Program-made: the position numbers and the translations under genes
Shown: piece by piece, positions 24,277-31,833 of the stretch
Layout: each line of letters starts with the position of its first letter
How positions within the stretch are numbered: position 1 is the stretch's first letter
Source of the DNA: Lachnospiraceae bacterium
GTDB lineage: Bacteria; Bacillota; Clostridia; Lachnospirales; Lachnospiraceae
Assembly (NCBI GenBank): GCA_017428105.1
Contig: JAFRRM010000042.1
Location: forward strand, 1-32,765
Length of the DNA: 32,765 nucleotides
Direction: 5' to 3'
The notes under the pieces: model-generated
What the model was told of the DNA's origin: nothing
The model's database searches: none
What the model saw: only the letters and a program-made list of their open reading frames with translations

Positions 24277-25278
24277 TTATTTCAGCGCTTCCTTCAGCAC
24301 TGCGAGGTTCTCTTCCATGATCTTCAGATACTCGGCCCCCTCCTGCACGCGCTGTTTCGTCACGGACTGGAGAGAATCCATTTTCAGGACGGTCTGGTTT
24401 TTGCTCTGCGAGGAATCGATGATGGTGCGGGCCAGTTTGGGATCGCCGTTTTCCGTCTGCAGGACCGCCTTCAGGCCCAATTCGTCCAGTTTGCCGGCCA
24501 GGAAGATCACCGTTTCGAAACTGGCTTCCGTGTCCGCGGAGCAGCCGGAAAAAGCCGCGTAATAATCCAGGCCCAGGTCCTCGGTCAGATAGCGGAACGG
24601 GAAGCGGTCGCCGAACAGGAGGGTCCGGGTGGAGGCGGAAGCCGCCGCCGCTTCATATTCCCCGCGCAGCGCGTCCAGTTTCGCGATATAAGCGGAGGCG
24701 TTGCCGTCATACGCGGACGCCCGGTCCGCATTGACCTTTTTCAGGGCGCCGCAGATCGCTTCCGTGCAGACCGCGGCGTTTTTCAGGGACAGCCAGACGT
24801 GCTCGTCCTTCTCCTCTTCCCCCTCATGGCCGTGTTCTTCCTCATGGTCATGGCCTTCCTGCATGCCTTCCTTATGCTCCTCGTCGAGCGCCGCCTCGCC
24901 CAGCACGTCCATCATGCTCAGGGCGATCCGCCCGGAACCGGATGAATTCTTCAGCGCGTCCTCCACCCATTCGTCGGACTCCCCGCCCACATACAGGAAC
25001 AGGTCGCAGCCCGCGATATTGGCCATGTCCGCCGCCGTGGGCTGATAGCTGTGCAGGTCCACGCCCGTATCCTGAAGCAGGATCAGGTCGGTCTCCGCGT
25101 CGTCGCCCAGCACCTGCCGGGCCCAGTCGTACAGCGGGAAGATGGTGGCCACCACCCTGCGTTTTTTCTGCGCCGTCCCGCCGCAGCCGGCCAGGGACAG
25201 CAGCATCAGCGCGGCCAGAAGGATGGCCGCCGCGCGTTTTAAAACGCTGCATTTTCCGTCATGTATTGTTCTTTTCAT
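24277..25278 (-). CDS. znuA: Zinc ABC transporter substrate-binding lipoprotein
   Basis: Extracellular metal-binding subunit, 333 residues. The signal ends in SLAGC (Cys32 lipid-modified). Metal ligands visible are His76 (DLHSYQP) and His160 (DEHVWLS), joined by a His/Glu/Asp-rich loop (about 132-160) typical of zinc-specific ZnuA/AdcA proteins. The segment where many homologues carry the third His reads FGDRFPFRYL here, so coordination may differ. The ATG at 25278 overlaps the end of the Fur-family gene by 20 bases, showing tight coupling to the regulator. Confidence 0.92.
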   Translation of the reverse strand: MKRTIHDGKCSVLKRAAAILLAALMLLSLAGCGGTAQKKRRVVATIFPLYDWARQVLGDDAETDLILLQDTGVDLHSYQPTAADMANIAGCDLFLYVGGESDEWVEDALKNSSGSGRIALSMMDVLGEAALDEEHKEGMQEGHDHEEEHGHEGEEEKDEHVWLSLKNAAVCTEAICGALKKVNADRASAYDGNASAYIAKLDALRGEYEAAAASASTRTLLFGDRFPFRYLTEDLGLDYYAAFSGCSADTEASFETVIFLAGKLDELGLKAVLQTENGDPKLARTIIDSSQSKNQTVLKMDSLQSVTKQRVQEGAEYLKIMEENLAVLKEALK

Positions 25279-25690
25279 GATTCTTCTTCATCCTCTCCCG
25301 GATCTGACAGGCCTCGCAGGTCCCGTACAGGACCGTCTCGGTGGTATCCACGGCAAACTGCTCGCGCCGCGACAGCATTTCGATGAGGGCCGCCGCATCC
25401 TCCTGGTTCATGTGATACGTGGAACCGCAGCTTTTGCAAAGCAGGTGCAGATGCGACCGGCAGTCCTCCGTGTCCGTATATTGATACAGGGTCTCGCGGC
25501 TCCCGCTGCGGGTGATGCGCCGTACCTTCCCTTCCTCCTCCAGGGCAGCCAGGTTCCGGTACACCGCGCTTACGCTGACGGACCGGCCGTCCAGCGCCCG
25601 GGCGATGTCGGCTGCGGAAAGGCTCTCGTCCGGATGGTCCGCCAGGAACGCCAGCAGGATCCGTCTCTGTTTTGTCTGATAAGCCGCCAT
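25259..25690 (-). CDS. zur: Fur family regulator, Zur-like
   Basis: A metal-responsive repressor of 143 residues: winged helix (about 1-75, recognition helix SVSAVYRNLAAL) and a dimerisation domain with His80/His82 and two structural-zinc CxxC pairs (Cys85/Cys88 and Cys125/Cys128). The chosen start at 25690 has AAAGGAG five bases upstream; an in-frame extension to 25855 would run across the promoter and operators. As first gene of the znuACB operon, flanked by palindromic operators, it is best called Zur; a Fur or PerR role is less likely because the cargo genes are zinc-type. Confidence 0.9.
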   Translation of the reverse strand: MAAYQTKQRRILLAFLADHPDESLSAADIARALDGRSVSVSAVYRNLAALEEEGKVRRITRSGSRETLYQYTDTEDCRSHLHLLCKSCGSTYHMNQEDAAALIEMLSRREQFAVDTTETVLYGTCEACQIRERMKKNHEKNNT

Positions 25691-25745
25691 GAGGTCTCCT
25701 TTCTGAGGATCGGTCACCGTTCGGGTCCGGGACACAATCAAAAAA

Positions 25746-25762
25746 TTGCGAACGGTTCGCAA
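25746..25762. promoter_or_regulatory. Zur-type operator 1
   Basis: TTGCGAACGGTTCGCAA is a perfect palindrome of eight-base arms around one base. It lies directly downstream of the -10 of the operon promoter, covering the likely transcription start, so binding would block RNA polymerase. Confidence 0.75.
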
Positions 25763-25765
25763 ATC

Positions 25766-25794
25766 AATGTAGCACGCATACTGCGGTCTGTCAA
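25766..25794 (-). promoter_or_regulatory. Promoter of the zinc operon
   Basis: On the minus strand a perfect TTGACA (25794-25789) and TACATT (25771-25766) with 17 bases between. It is bracketed by the two palindromes. Confidence 0.85.
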
Positions 25795-25799
25795 GGAAT

Positions 25800-25816
25800 T
25801 TGCAAATTATTCGCAA
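25800..25816. promoter_or_regulatory. Zur-type operator 2
   Basis: TTGCAAATTATTCGCAA is an imperfect copy of operator 1 (outer TTGC/GCAA kept, one arm mismatch), lying just upstream of the -35. The centres are 54 bases apart. Confidence 0.65.
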
Positions 25817-25925
25817 TTTTATTGATCTGTTCCGTGCCGGCCTTCCGGCCGTCAACTTTTGCGCGCCGGTCTGCGCGGTCCTCTTGCCGCACCTGAGCGG
25901 ATGACGCGCTTCTCCCGGCGGGTTT

Positions 25926-26885
25926 TCAGTTCACGAACGAATATACCGCCCCGATCAGACCCGCGTCGTTGTGATGCACCGCCGGCACCACACGGATGTC
26001 CTCCCGGTACGACGGCATCAGATGCTCTTTCAGCTTTTTCTCCAGCGGCCTGATCAGCAGCTCTTCCTGCGCGCTCACGCCGCCGCCGATCACCACGAGC
26101 TCCGGATCGAAAATATAGACCAGATTCTCGATCCCCACCAGGATGTCGTTCATCCAGTCCTCCAGGACCCCTTTTATCAGCTTATCGCCTTTCCCGATCC
26201 GCTCAAAGATCCAGCGGCCGTTCACGCCTTCCGCCGGCATTTCCAGGTTCTCCTCGATCAGCCGCGCCTCCACCCGCCGCACCAGCGCCTTGGTGGACGC
26301 GTATTCCTCATAGCCGCCCCGGTTTCCGTAGGCGGCCAGCGGGCCGTCCTTCTTGATGGAAATATGCCCCACTTCGCCCGCGAATCCGTGCGCGCCGTTC
26401 AGCAGCTTCCCGTTCACGATGATCCCGCCGCCGATGCCGGTCCCCAGTGTCAGCAGGATGCCTTCCCGGCACCCTTTCATGCTTCCGGTCCACAGCTCCG
26501 CCAGCGCCGCGCTGTTCGCGTCGTTCACCACGCGCGTCTCCAGCCCGATCCGCGCCTCGAAGTTTTTCTTCAGCTCCGCCCCCTGATAATTCGGGAAATG
26601 CGCCCCGGCCACGCGTCCCCTGACCGTGTCGATCAGGCACGTCGCGGAGATGCCGATGCCGCCCAGTCCCAGCGCCCGCGCCGCTTCCTCGCTGCTCTTC
26701 TCTCCGCCTTCCGGCGCATGCTCCGCCAGGAACTGTTCCGCTCCTTTCAGCGCCGTCTCCAGCAGCGGCGTCCTGTATCCGTCAAAATCCGCCGGATACG
26801 CCGCCTTGCACAGGACTTCCCCCTGATCCGAGACCAGCCCGACTTTCACCGCGGTCCCGCCGATATCGATCGCCAGATAATTCAT
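25926..26885 (-). CDS. ROK family sugar kinase (glucokinase-like)
   Basis: ATP-dependent sugar kinase or ROK-type protein of 319 residues without an N-terminal DNA-binding domain, so an enzyme rather than a repressor. Seen are the phosphate-binding DIGGTAVKVG (7-16), LGTGIGGGII (near 147-156), and the EVGHISI segment with the His of the active centre. The usual zinc-binding CxCGxxGC segment is replaced by AAYGNRGGYEEYAS, with no cysteines. AGGTG precedes the ATG and AT-rich -10-like sequences lie upstream. The sugar cannot be decided; glucose and ManNAc-type substrates are both possible. Confidence 0.87.
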   Translation of the reverse strand: MNYLAIDIGGTAVKVGLVSDQGEVLCKAAYPADFDGYRTPLLETALKGAEQFLAEHAPEGGEKSSEEAARALGLGGIGISATCLIDTVRGRVAGAHFPNYQGAELKKNFEARIGLETRVVNDANSAALAELWTGSMKGCREGILLTLGTGIGGGIIVNGKLLNGAHGFAGEVGHISIKKDGPLAAYGNRGGYEEYASTKALVRRVEARLIEENLEMPAEGVNGRWIFERIGKGDKLIKGVLEDWMNDILVGIENLVYIFDPELVVIGGGVSAQEELLIRPLEKKLKEHLMPSYREDIRVVPAVHHNDAGLIGAVYSFVN

Positions 26886-27005
26886 ATGTCACCTGCCCGG
26901 TTATAATATAATATTCCTGCCTCGAATATACCCCCTGATCCCGTGATTTGCAAACCTTTTTTCTCCCGCCCTCCGATTTCCGGGGCCTGTCCCCGGATTC
27001 TCCGC

Positions 27006-27044
27006 AAAAAAGGGGTCCGCGCCCTGAACGGGCATCCGGACCCC
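27006..27044 (-). terminator. Terminator of the small membrane protein gene
   Basis: Eight-base arms (27037-27044 with 27012-27019) and an inner GCCC/GGGC pair, followed on the minus strand by six T. It is 31 bases past the stop at 27075. Confidence 0.88.
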
Positions 27045-27074
27045 GGAGATGTATGATCCGCGGATCAGCGCGGC

Positions 27075-27521
27075 TTACTCTTTGTCCTTGCTTGCGTATT
27101 TCTCGATCAGATTCTCAATGAACGGGATCTTGATCGTCTTGATGCCGCAGGCCAGGAACGCCAGTGCCACAAGCAGGATTGCCTTGCCGGTCGTTACGAG
27201 CCAGCTGAAGAAATTAAAGATCTGGTCGATCTTCCCGATGGCCTTCAGGCTGCCGAACGGGGTATTGGCGCCAAAGATCCGGGAGATCCAGTCAAACAGT
27301 TCAAACAGGATGTCCGGGATCACCCCGATCAGGAAATTGAGCACGCTCGCCGCCAGGACGATCAGAAACGCCTTCAGGGCAGACATCCTGAGGAAGTCGT
27401 TCTCCTCGCGGAGCAGGACGTAGCCCACGAGCAGCGTCGCGGGGATCAGGCCGCCGAACTGCGCCACCAGAAAGCCGATGCATGCCAAGAACCCAATGTG
27501 AATGCCGAGTTTCGATTTCAT
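27075..27521 (-). CDS. Small integral membrane protein of unknown function
   Basis: 148 residues with about three to four hydrophobic segments (roughly 5-35, 48-75, 108-128), a charged REEND turn near residue 40, and a basic/acidic C-terminus. It resembles the loose group of small DUF4870-like membrane proteins but I would not assign it. GGAGG lies upstream of the ATG. It is monocistronic, with its own strong promoter and terminator. Confidence 0.72.
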   Translation of the reverse strand: MKSKLGIHIGFLACIGFLVAQFGGLIPATLLVGYVLLREENDFLRMSALKAFLIVLAASVLNFLIGVIPDILFELFDWISRIFGANTPFGSLKAIGKIDQIFNFFSWLVTTGKAILLVALAFLACGIKTIKIPFIENLIEKYASKDKE

Positions 27522-27561
27522 GATTCCATCTCCTCCTTACCCGTTTCCGGTTTCTATTGCG

Positions 27562-27590
27562 AAAATACAGCAGTCTTCTCGTTTTGTCAA
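27562..27590 (-). promoter_or_regulatory. Promoter of the small membrane protein gene
   Basis: A perfect TTGACA (27590-27585) and TATTTT (27567-27562) on the minus strand with a 17-base spacer. Confidence 0.8.
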
Positions 27591-27643
27591 GACAAATCAT
27601 ACCGGGGTCTCTCTTTGAAACCTGAAAAAGTTTAAATTTCCTC

Positions 27644-27671
27644 TTGCACTTTTCCGCAAACATGGTATAAT
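27644..27671 (+). promoter_or_regulatory. Promoter of tRNA-Ala
   Basis: TTGCAC (27644-27649) and a perfect TATAAT (27666-27671) with a 16-base spacer; the TGG before the -10 gives an extended -10. It ends 28 bases before the tRNA. Confidence 0.85.
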
Positions 27672-27699
27672 GCATTTTGCTTCCGCAAAAAGAAGCTCC

Positions 27700-27772
27700 G
27701 GGGTATTAGCTCAGCTGGGAGAGCGCCAGGTTCGCAATCTGGAGGTCAGGGGTTCGATCCCCCTATGCTCCA
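27700..27772 (+). tRNA. tRNA-Ala (anticodon CGC)
   Basis: A full cloverleaf of 73 bases: acceptor GGGGTAT/ATGCTCC, D arm GCTC/GAGC, anticodon arm CCAGG/TCTGG with loop TTCGCAA (anticodon CGC, reads GCG), T arm AGGGG/CCCCT with TTCGATC loop. The third acceptor pair is G-T, the G3:U70 identity element of alanine tRNAs. The discriminator is A; CCA is not encoded. A change to AT-rich accessory DNA begins shortly downstream. Confidence 0.96.
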
Positions 27773-27777
27773 CGAAG

Positions 27778-27802
27778 AAACCGCGTAGATGCGCGGTTTT
27801 TT
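27778..27802 (+). terminator. Terminator of tRNA-Ala
   Basis: Arms AACCGCG and CGCGGTT around a six-base loop, running into six T. Confidence 0.85.
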
Positions 27803-27941
27803 GTTGTCTGGAAAAGAGTTACCTGCGGTTACGTTTTCATTTTTCAATCAAACGATAAAAAGATGATTATTGTAACTCGGATTTTTGTGGGTGATGATAT
27901 ATACTGGTAATAGTAATCCGAAGTAACCCAGAGGTGCAGCA

Positions 27942-29252
27942 ATGAATAAGACAAGCATGACATTTCACAGAGACGCTCTTTATCAGGAAATATGGGATAT
28001 TTCTCTTTCAAAAGTTGCTAAGAAATATGGTATTTCGCCCGGCAAACTGAAAACAGCGTGTATAAAAGCTAATATCCCTTTGCCGACGAATTCTTATTGG
28101 GGGAAACTTCAGGCTGGCAAACCTGTTCAAAGGCCCCCTCTTCCTGATTATCCTGAAGAGGAAATATCTATTGAGTTTTCACCTCAAAAATGTTCTGTTA
28201 TTCTGATCAAACCGGCTGATCAGAAGGTTATCCCGACAAATAAAACAGCCTCTGAAGAATCTCTTCCAGAAGCCATTGACAAGTACGCTTTTGCTGATCG
28301 TTTAAGCTTTCTTTCAGAAGACGAACGAAAACAATTGCTTAAAACAGCTCTTAGTCTTCATGTCAATGCGAGAGTACATAATTTGCACCCTGTCCTTCAA
28401 GCCCACAAAGTTGCTTTCAGTGAATGGGCAAAACAGCATCCCCGTGCAAAGTATGTAAACTGGAATCGTGATCCTTACCGCAGGAAACCGGAAAATGAAC
28501 CACCTCTTTGGGAAAGCGTAACAGAGAGTATGCTTAGCAGAGTGTATCATATTCTTGATCCAATCTATAAAGCGGTCGAGCATCTGGGCGGAAGCGTTAA
28601 CGATGACCTGTCAATGATAATTCGAAACGAACATGTTGTGCTGAAAATCACGGAAAAACTAAATCAGACACCCCACGCACTGACAAAAGACGAAATAAAA
28701 CAGGTTGAGAGATATGAGCGGGAAAAGAAAAGCTCTCTCTATGTTTATGAACCTAGATTTCGTAAATATGACTATATCCCGACCGGAAAGTTAAGGATAT
28801 CTGCTTATGGGAAAAGCTTTTTTCGGGACACAGGCAATTCTGTCGTCGAAGAACAGATAGGAAACATCCTTGTTTCACTCTATCTGCAATCAGAAGATGA
28901 AAGGATTGAACGGGAGAAACGGGAAGAGGAACAGCGAAAGATTGAGGAAGAAAAGCGCCGGAAAGAACTCCAACGCCAAAAGTACAATAATGAAGTAGAT
29001 CTTCTCCAGGAACTCACAAATAAAGCATCTGATTATGAAGCGGCCTGTAAAATTCGCGCTTTCATAGCAGCTGTAGAGGAAAAGCCTGATCCGGATAAAA
29101 ATACTCTTGAATGGATAAGATGGGCAAAAGCAAAGGCAGATTGGTTAGACCCCTCGGTGGGTATGGCAGATCCGATCTTTGGCCTGCGAAATCATGGTGC
29201 GAATCAGGAGAAAAAGGATCCTGTAAAGAAAAGTCCATACTATTACTGGTAA
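27942..29252 (+). CDS. HTH and coiled-coil protein of unknown function
   Basis: 436 residues, no function recognised. The N-terminus (about 10-45) looks like a helix-turn-helix (LYQEIWDISLSKVAKKYG then SPGKLKTACIKANIPLP), followed by SYWGKLQAGKPVQRPPLP, a combination I associate with uncharacterised proteins on mobile DNA. The middle (110-300) is a mixed globular region; 318-360 is a highly charged Glu/Arg/Lys coiled coil; the tail has WIRWAKAKADWLDP. AGAGG lies upstream of the ATG and TATACT at 27900-27905 is a possible -10. Codon use is AT-rich, unlike genes before the tRNA. It may be a DNA-binding component of an island-borne system; a regulator or a defence gene are both possible. Confidence 0.75.
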   Translation: MNKTSMTFHRDALYQEIWDISLSKVAKKYGISPGKLKTACIKANIPLPTNSYWGKLQAGKPVQRPPLPDYPEEEISIEFSPQKCSVILIKPADQKVIPTNKTASEESLPEAIDKYAFADRLSFLSEDERKQLLKTALSLHVNARVHNLHPVLQAHKVAFSEWAKQHPRAKYVNWNRDPYRRKPENEPPLWESVTESMLSRVYHILDPIYKAVEHLGGSVNDDLSMIIRNEHVVLKITEKLNQTPHALTKDEIKQVERYEREKKSSLYVYEPRFRKYDYIPTGKLRISAYGKSFFRDTGNSVVEEQIGNILVSLYLQSEDERIEREKREEEQRKIEEEKRRKELQRQKYNNEVDLLQELTNKASDYEAACKIRAFIAAVEEKPDPDKNTLEWIRWAKAKADWLDPSVGMADPIFGLRNHGANQEKKDPVKKSPYYYW

Positions 29253-29301
29253 AGCAGCTGTTTTCAACATGATGGATTCTTCCAGAGAACCTGCTGCTCC
29301 G

Positions 29302-29330
29302 TTGAAGCAATTGTCGCAATATGCTATACT
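29302..29330 (+). promoter_or_regulatory. Promoter of the AlbA_2/RecG-like gene
   Basis: TTGAAG (29302-29307) and TATACT (29325-29330) with 17 bases between, 28 bases before the start codon. Confidence 0.8.
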
Positions 29331-29357
29331 ATATTTGATTTCTTCGGAGGTACTGAT

Positions 29358-30710
29358 ATGTCTGAATCTCAGAATATTGAATATAAAGAGTCGTGGCGGG
29401 ATGAATACCTGAAATGGATCTGTGGTTTTGCCAATGCGCAGGGGGGCTGCATTTACATCGGCATCAATGATGCCGGTGCAGTAACAGGCGTCCAGAATAT
29501 CAAGAAATTGATGGAAGACATTCCGAACAAGATCCAGTCTGGGCTTGGTATCCTTGCAGACGTCAATAAACTGACTAAGGACGGACTCGATTATCTTGAG
29601 ATTAAGGTCAGCCCCAGCAGTTATCCTGTCAGTTATCACGGTGAATATCATTACCGCAGCGGCAGCACAAAACAACAGCTGACTGGTATTGCTTTGTCTG
29701 AATTCATCATGCGAAAAACCGGTGTGCGTTGGGAAGATGTCACTGTTGACAACCTGACTGTGGCTGATTTGGACGACGAAAGCTTTAAGATCTTTCGCCG
29801 GGAAGCTCTTCGCCGCAAAAGAATGACCTCGGAGGAAGTCAACATCCCGAACGAGGAGCTTTTGAACAAGCTGCACCTGATGACAGACGGCAAACTGAAA
29901 AGGTCAGCGGTGCTTTTGTTTTACCATGATCCCGCTGTCGTACAGAACGGCAGCCATGTTCAGATCGGGAGATTTGGAGAAGGTGCAGACCTGCAGTATC
30001 AGGACATGCTCGAAGGATCTCTGATCACTACAGCCGATAAGGTGATCGATCTGATTTATCTTAAATACCTGAAAGCCAAGATCACTTACGAACATGACAG
30101 GCGTATAGAAACATATCCATTTGCCAGGGACGCCATTCGTGAGGCGGTCTATAATGCCATTGTTCACAACTGCTATATGTTCGGAGTACCGATCCAGATC
30201 CGTATTGAGGACGAAGCGATAGTTATCAGCAACAGCTGCATCCTTCCAGAAGGATGGACCATCGATACCTTGATGGAGACTCACGATTCCAGACCGTACA
30301 ATCCGGACATTGCCAACGTTTTCTATCGTGCCGGGTATATTGAGCACTGGGGACGCGGGATACAGAAGATCTGTGATGCATGTAGAGAACTGGGAGCGGA
30401 ACTGCCGATTTATGAACTGCGCGGTAATGGGCTGCGGGTACATTTTAAAGCGCTGCAGAGTGCGCTGATTAAATCTAATAGTGCCAATGATTCTCAAAGT
30501 GCCAAAAATCCTGGCACTTTGGATGACACTTTGGCACTTAGAATATTGGACGAATTTCAAGAAAACGCATCAATAACAGTCAACGAATTAGTCAAAAAGA
30601 TTGGGATTTCAAGACGAACACTAATGCGTGCTATTGGAGAGTTACGAGAGACTAATCGTATAAAACGAGTCGGAGGAAAACGTTACGGACACTGGGAAAT
30701 AATAGAGTGA
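29358..30710 (+). CDS. Schlafen AlbA_2 / RecG-like ATP-binding transcriptional regulator
   Basis: 450 residues in three parts. The N-terminal AlbA_2 domain (about 5-115) has NIEYKES and FANAQGGCIYIGINDAG, the hallmark of Schlafen-like nucleic-acid-binding domains. Residues about 240-360 form a GHKL-like ATPase module found in RecG-like regulators, with REAVYNAIVHN and NPDIANVFYRAGYIEHWGRG. A C-terminal winged helix spans about 395-447 (NELVKKIGISRRTLMRAIGEL). GGAGG lies seven bases before the ATG. Such proteins are common on mobile elements and in some defence islands; the role here is likely regulatory (inference). The Ser/Asn-rich linker at about 372-392 is encoded by an unusual set of AGTGCCAA repeats. 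Confidence 0.85.
   Translation: MSESQNIEYKESWRDEYLKWICGFANAQGGCIYIGINDAGAVTGVQNIKKLMEDIPNKIQSGLGILADVNKLTKDGLDYLEIKVSPSSYPVSYHGEYHYRSGSTKQQLTGIALSEFIMRKTGVRWEDVTVDNLTVADLDDESFKIFRREALRRKRMTSEEVNIPNEELLNKLHLMTDGKLKRSAVLLFYHDPAVVQNGSHVQIGRFGEGADLQYQDMLEGSLITTADKVIDLIYLKYLKAKITYEHDRRIETYPFARDAIREAVYNAIVHNCYMFGVPIQIRIEDEAIVISNSCILPEGWTIDTLMETHDSRPYNPDIANVFYRAGYIEHWGRGIQKICDACRELGAELPIYELRGNGLRVHFKALQSALIKSNSANDSQSAKNPGTLDDTLALRILDEFQENASITVNELVKKIGISRRTLMRAIGELRETNRIKRVGGKRYGHWEIIE
30480..30538. repeat. Nested inverted repeats AGTGCCAA within the AlbA_2 gene
   Basis: Four half-sites: AGTGCCAA at 30480-30487 and 30498-30505, then TGGCACT at 30512-30518 and TTGGCACT at 30531-30538. The inner pair gives nine-base perfect arms (AAAGTGCCA, TGGCACTTT) with a seven-base loop and the outer pair encloses it. 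It falls in the DNA for the linker between the ATPase and winged-helix parts, where protein constraint is low, and could be a binding site for the protein itself or an RNA hairpin. Confidence 0.6.
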
Positions 30711-30722
30711 GAAGTGGTAAAT

Positions 30723-30803
30723 ATGCAAGCTAGAGAAGTTCAAAATACTGAGAGGATACAATTCAAGACAGCTTTGAGCATCTTTGCAAAAAAGAGGAAT
30801 TAA
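30723..30803 (+). CDS. Possible 26-residue small ORF
   Basis: ATG at 30723 to TAA at 30801-30803, whose stop abuts the next gene's ATG at 30804. The product is basic and polar. There is only a weak site (GAGAAGTGG) upstream and no family. It may be a leader peptide coupling translation to the next gene, a gene remnant, or chance. Confidence 0.25.
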   Translation: MQAREVQNTERIQFKTALSIFAKKRN

Positions 30804-31415
30804 ATGGAGTTTAACTACATAGACGACATCTCTGATATGGAAAATGCATTCATATCCCACTTTGTTTTGTCATGGGATGCTTTTCAGATAAAACATAAAG
30901 ACTGGATTGCTGAGATGAAGGAAGGTGGCTGTCCTATCACCGAACAATGGTACGACCAGTCATATATGTGGGACAGAATGGACCCGAAATACGCTCGTGT
31001 TTCCATGATCGAAGCGTTGCGTTTTCTTCGTAATCATTCCGGAACGGTCATGTTCATGACTGAAAAAAGCGAGGACGCATACTTTCAAGGGAAAAAGAGA
31101 ATTGCATTTATTGCGGAAGCTGACGCTTTCTCATTGGCTGATCGGATTGAATGTGAGTGGTATGATTCTTACGGATTGACGCAGGAAAATATACTGTTAG
31201 AGGATCGCCTTCCGGATGATTTGTATATTTTTGATCGGTCGATGACATGGTGTGCAGTCTTCACCCACGAAACAACAGACGCTGAATCCGAGATAGATAC
31301 CTGCAAAAAGGCCGCAAGGAACAGGTATTGTATTATTTGTGAAGCACCGATGAATTACTTTGGAACTGATGAACACAAAGAACGCGAAAGAGGTGGCCAT
31401 GGAACTATCTGCTGA
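30804..31415 (+). CDS. DUF4275-like protein, possible orphan immunity protein
   Basis: 203 residues. Segments near the middle and end (ALRFLRNHSGTVMFM followed later by DDLYIFDRSMTWCAVFTHE) resemble the DUF4275 family, small soluble Bacillota proteins of unknown function often seen near toxin-immunity loci. This is recognition by eye, so moderate only. GAGG lies seven bases before the ATG. The C-terminus (Cys/His/Arg/Glu-rich) overlaps the next gene by 17 bases, suggesting co-translation with the DUF4304 gene. Confidence 0.62.
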   Translation: MEFNYIDDISDMENAFISHFVLSWDAFQIKHKDWIAEMKEGGCPITEQWYDQSYMWDRMDPKYARVSMIEALRFLRNHSGTVMFMTEKSEDAYFQGKKRIAFIAEADAFSLADRIECEWYDSYGLTQENILLEDRLPDDLYIFDRSMTWCAVFTHETTDAESEIDTCKKAARNRYCIICEAPMNYFGTDEHKERERGGHGTIC

Positions 31416-31833
31416 AATGTATGCAAAAGACATTATTGATCCGTTAAAAGATCGCGGTTTCAAGAAAGCAAAATTGACCTGGTATCGTTCGGACAATGAT
31501 ATTACAATATTGCTGAATATTCAGAAATCCCAGTATTCCAAAGAGATTTGGTACTATAATCTGGGATTTGGCATCAATCAGTTACATGAAAAAGCCATTC
31601 ATTCCATAAATGCCTGTGATATCATCTATCGCCTTGACCAGCGTGTTAACGGGAAATGGGTATCAGGGGAAAGGCTAATAGCCATATTCGATAAATGGAT
31701 TGAGAAGTACGGTTCTCTTGAAGAACTCCGAACACATGCCATTGAGGGAACTTTGCCCGGGGTGATCGGAAAGGACACAATGACGTTTCTAACCACAGTA
31801 GTATTTTCATCAAAAGGAGCTGAACAATCATGA
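31399..31833 (+). CDS. DUF4304 family protein
   Basis: 144 residues from the ATG at 31399. The segment LKDRGFKKAKLTWYRSDNDITILLNIQKSQYS is typical of DUF4304, and the rest (YYNLGFGINQL, GKWVSGERLIAIFDKWIEKY) fits it. The family's function is unknown; members are frequent in clusters of immunity-like genes. I preferred 31399 to an in-frame ATG at 31360 because AGAGG lies five bases upstream of it and the earlier one has none. The stop overlaps the start of the SUFU gene by four bases. Confidence 0.8.
   Translation: MELSAEMYAKDIIDPLKDRGFKKAKLTWYRSDNDITILLNIQKSQYSKEIWYYNLGFGINQLHEKAIHSINACDIIYRLDQRVNGKWVSGERLIAIFDKWIEKYGSLEELRTHAIEGTLPGVIGKDTMTFLTTVVFSSKGAEQS

Noticed and set aside
25691..25855. 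N-terminal extension of the Fur-family protein to 25855
   Set aside because: It would translate the promoter and both operators; the start at 25690 has a good binding site and fits the family length.
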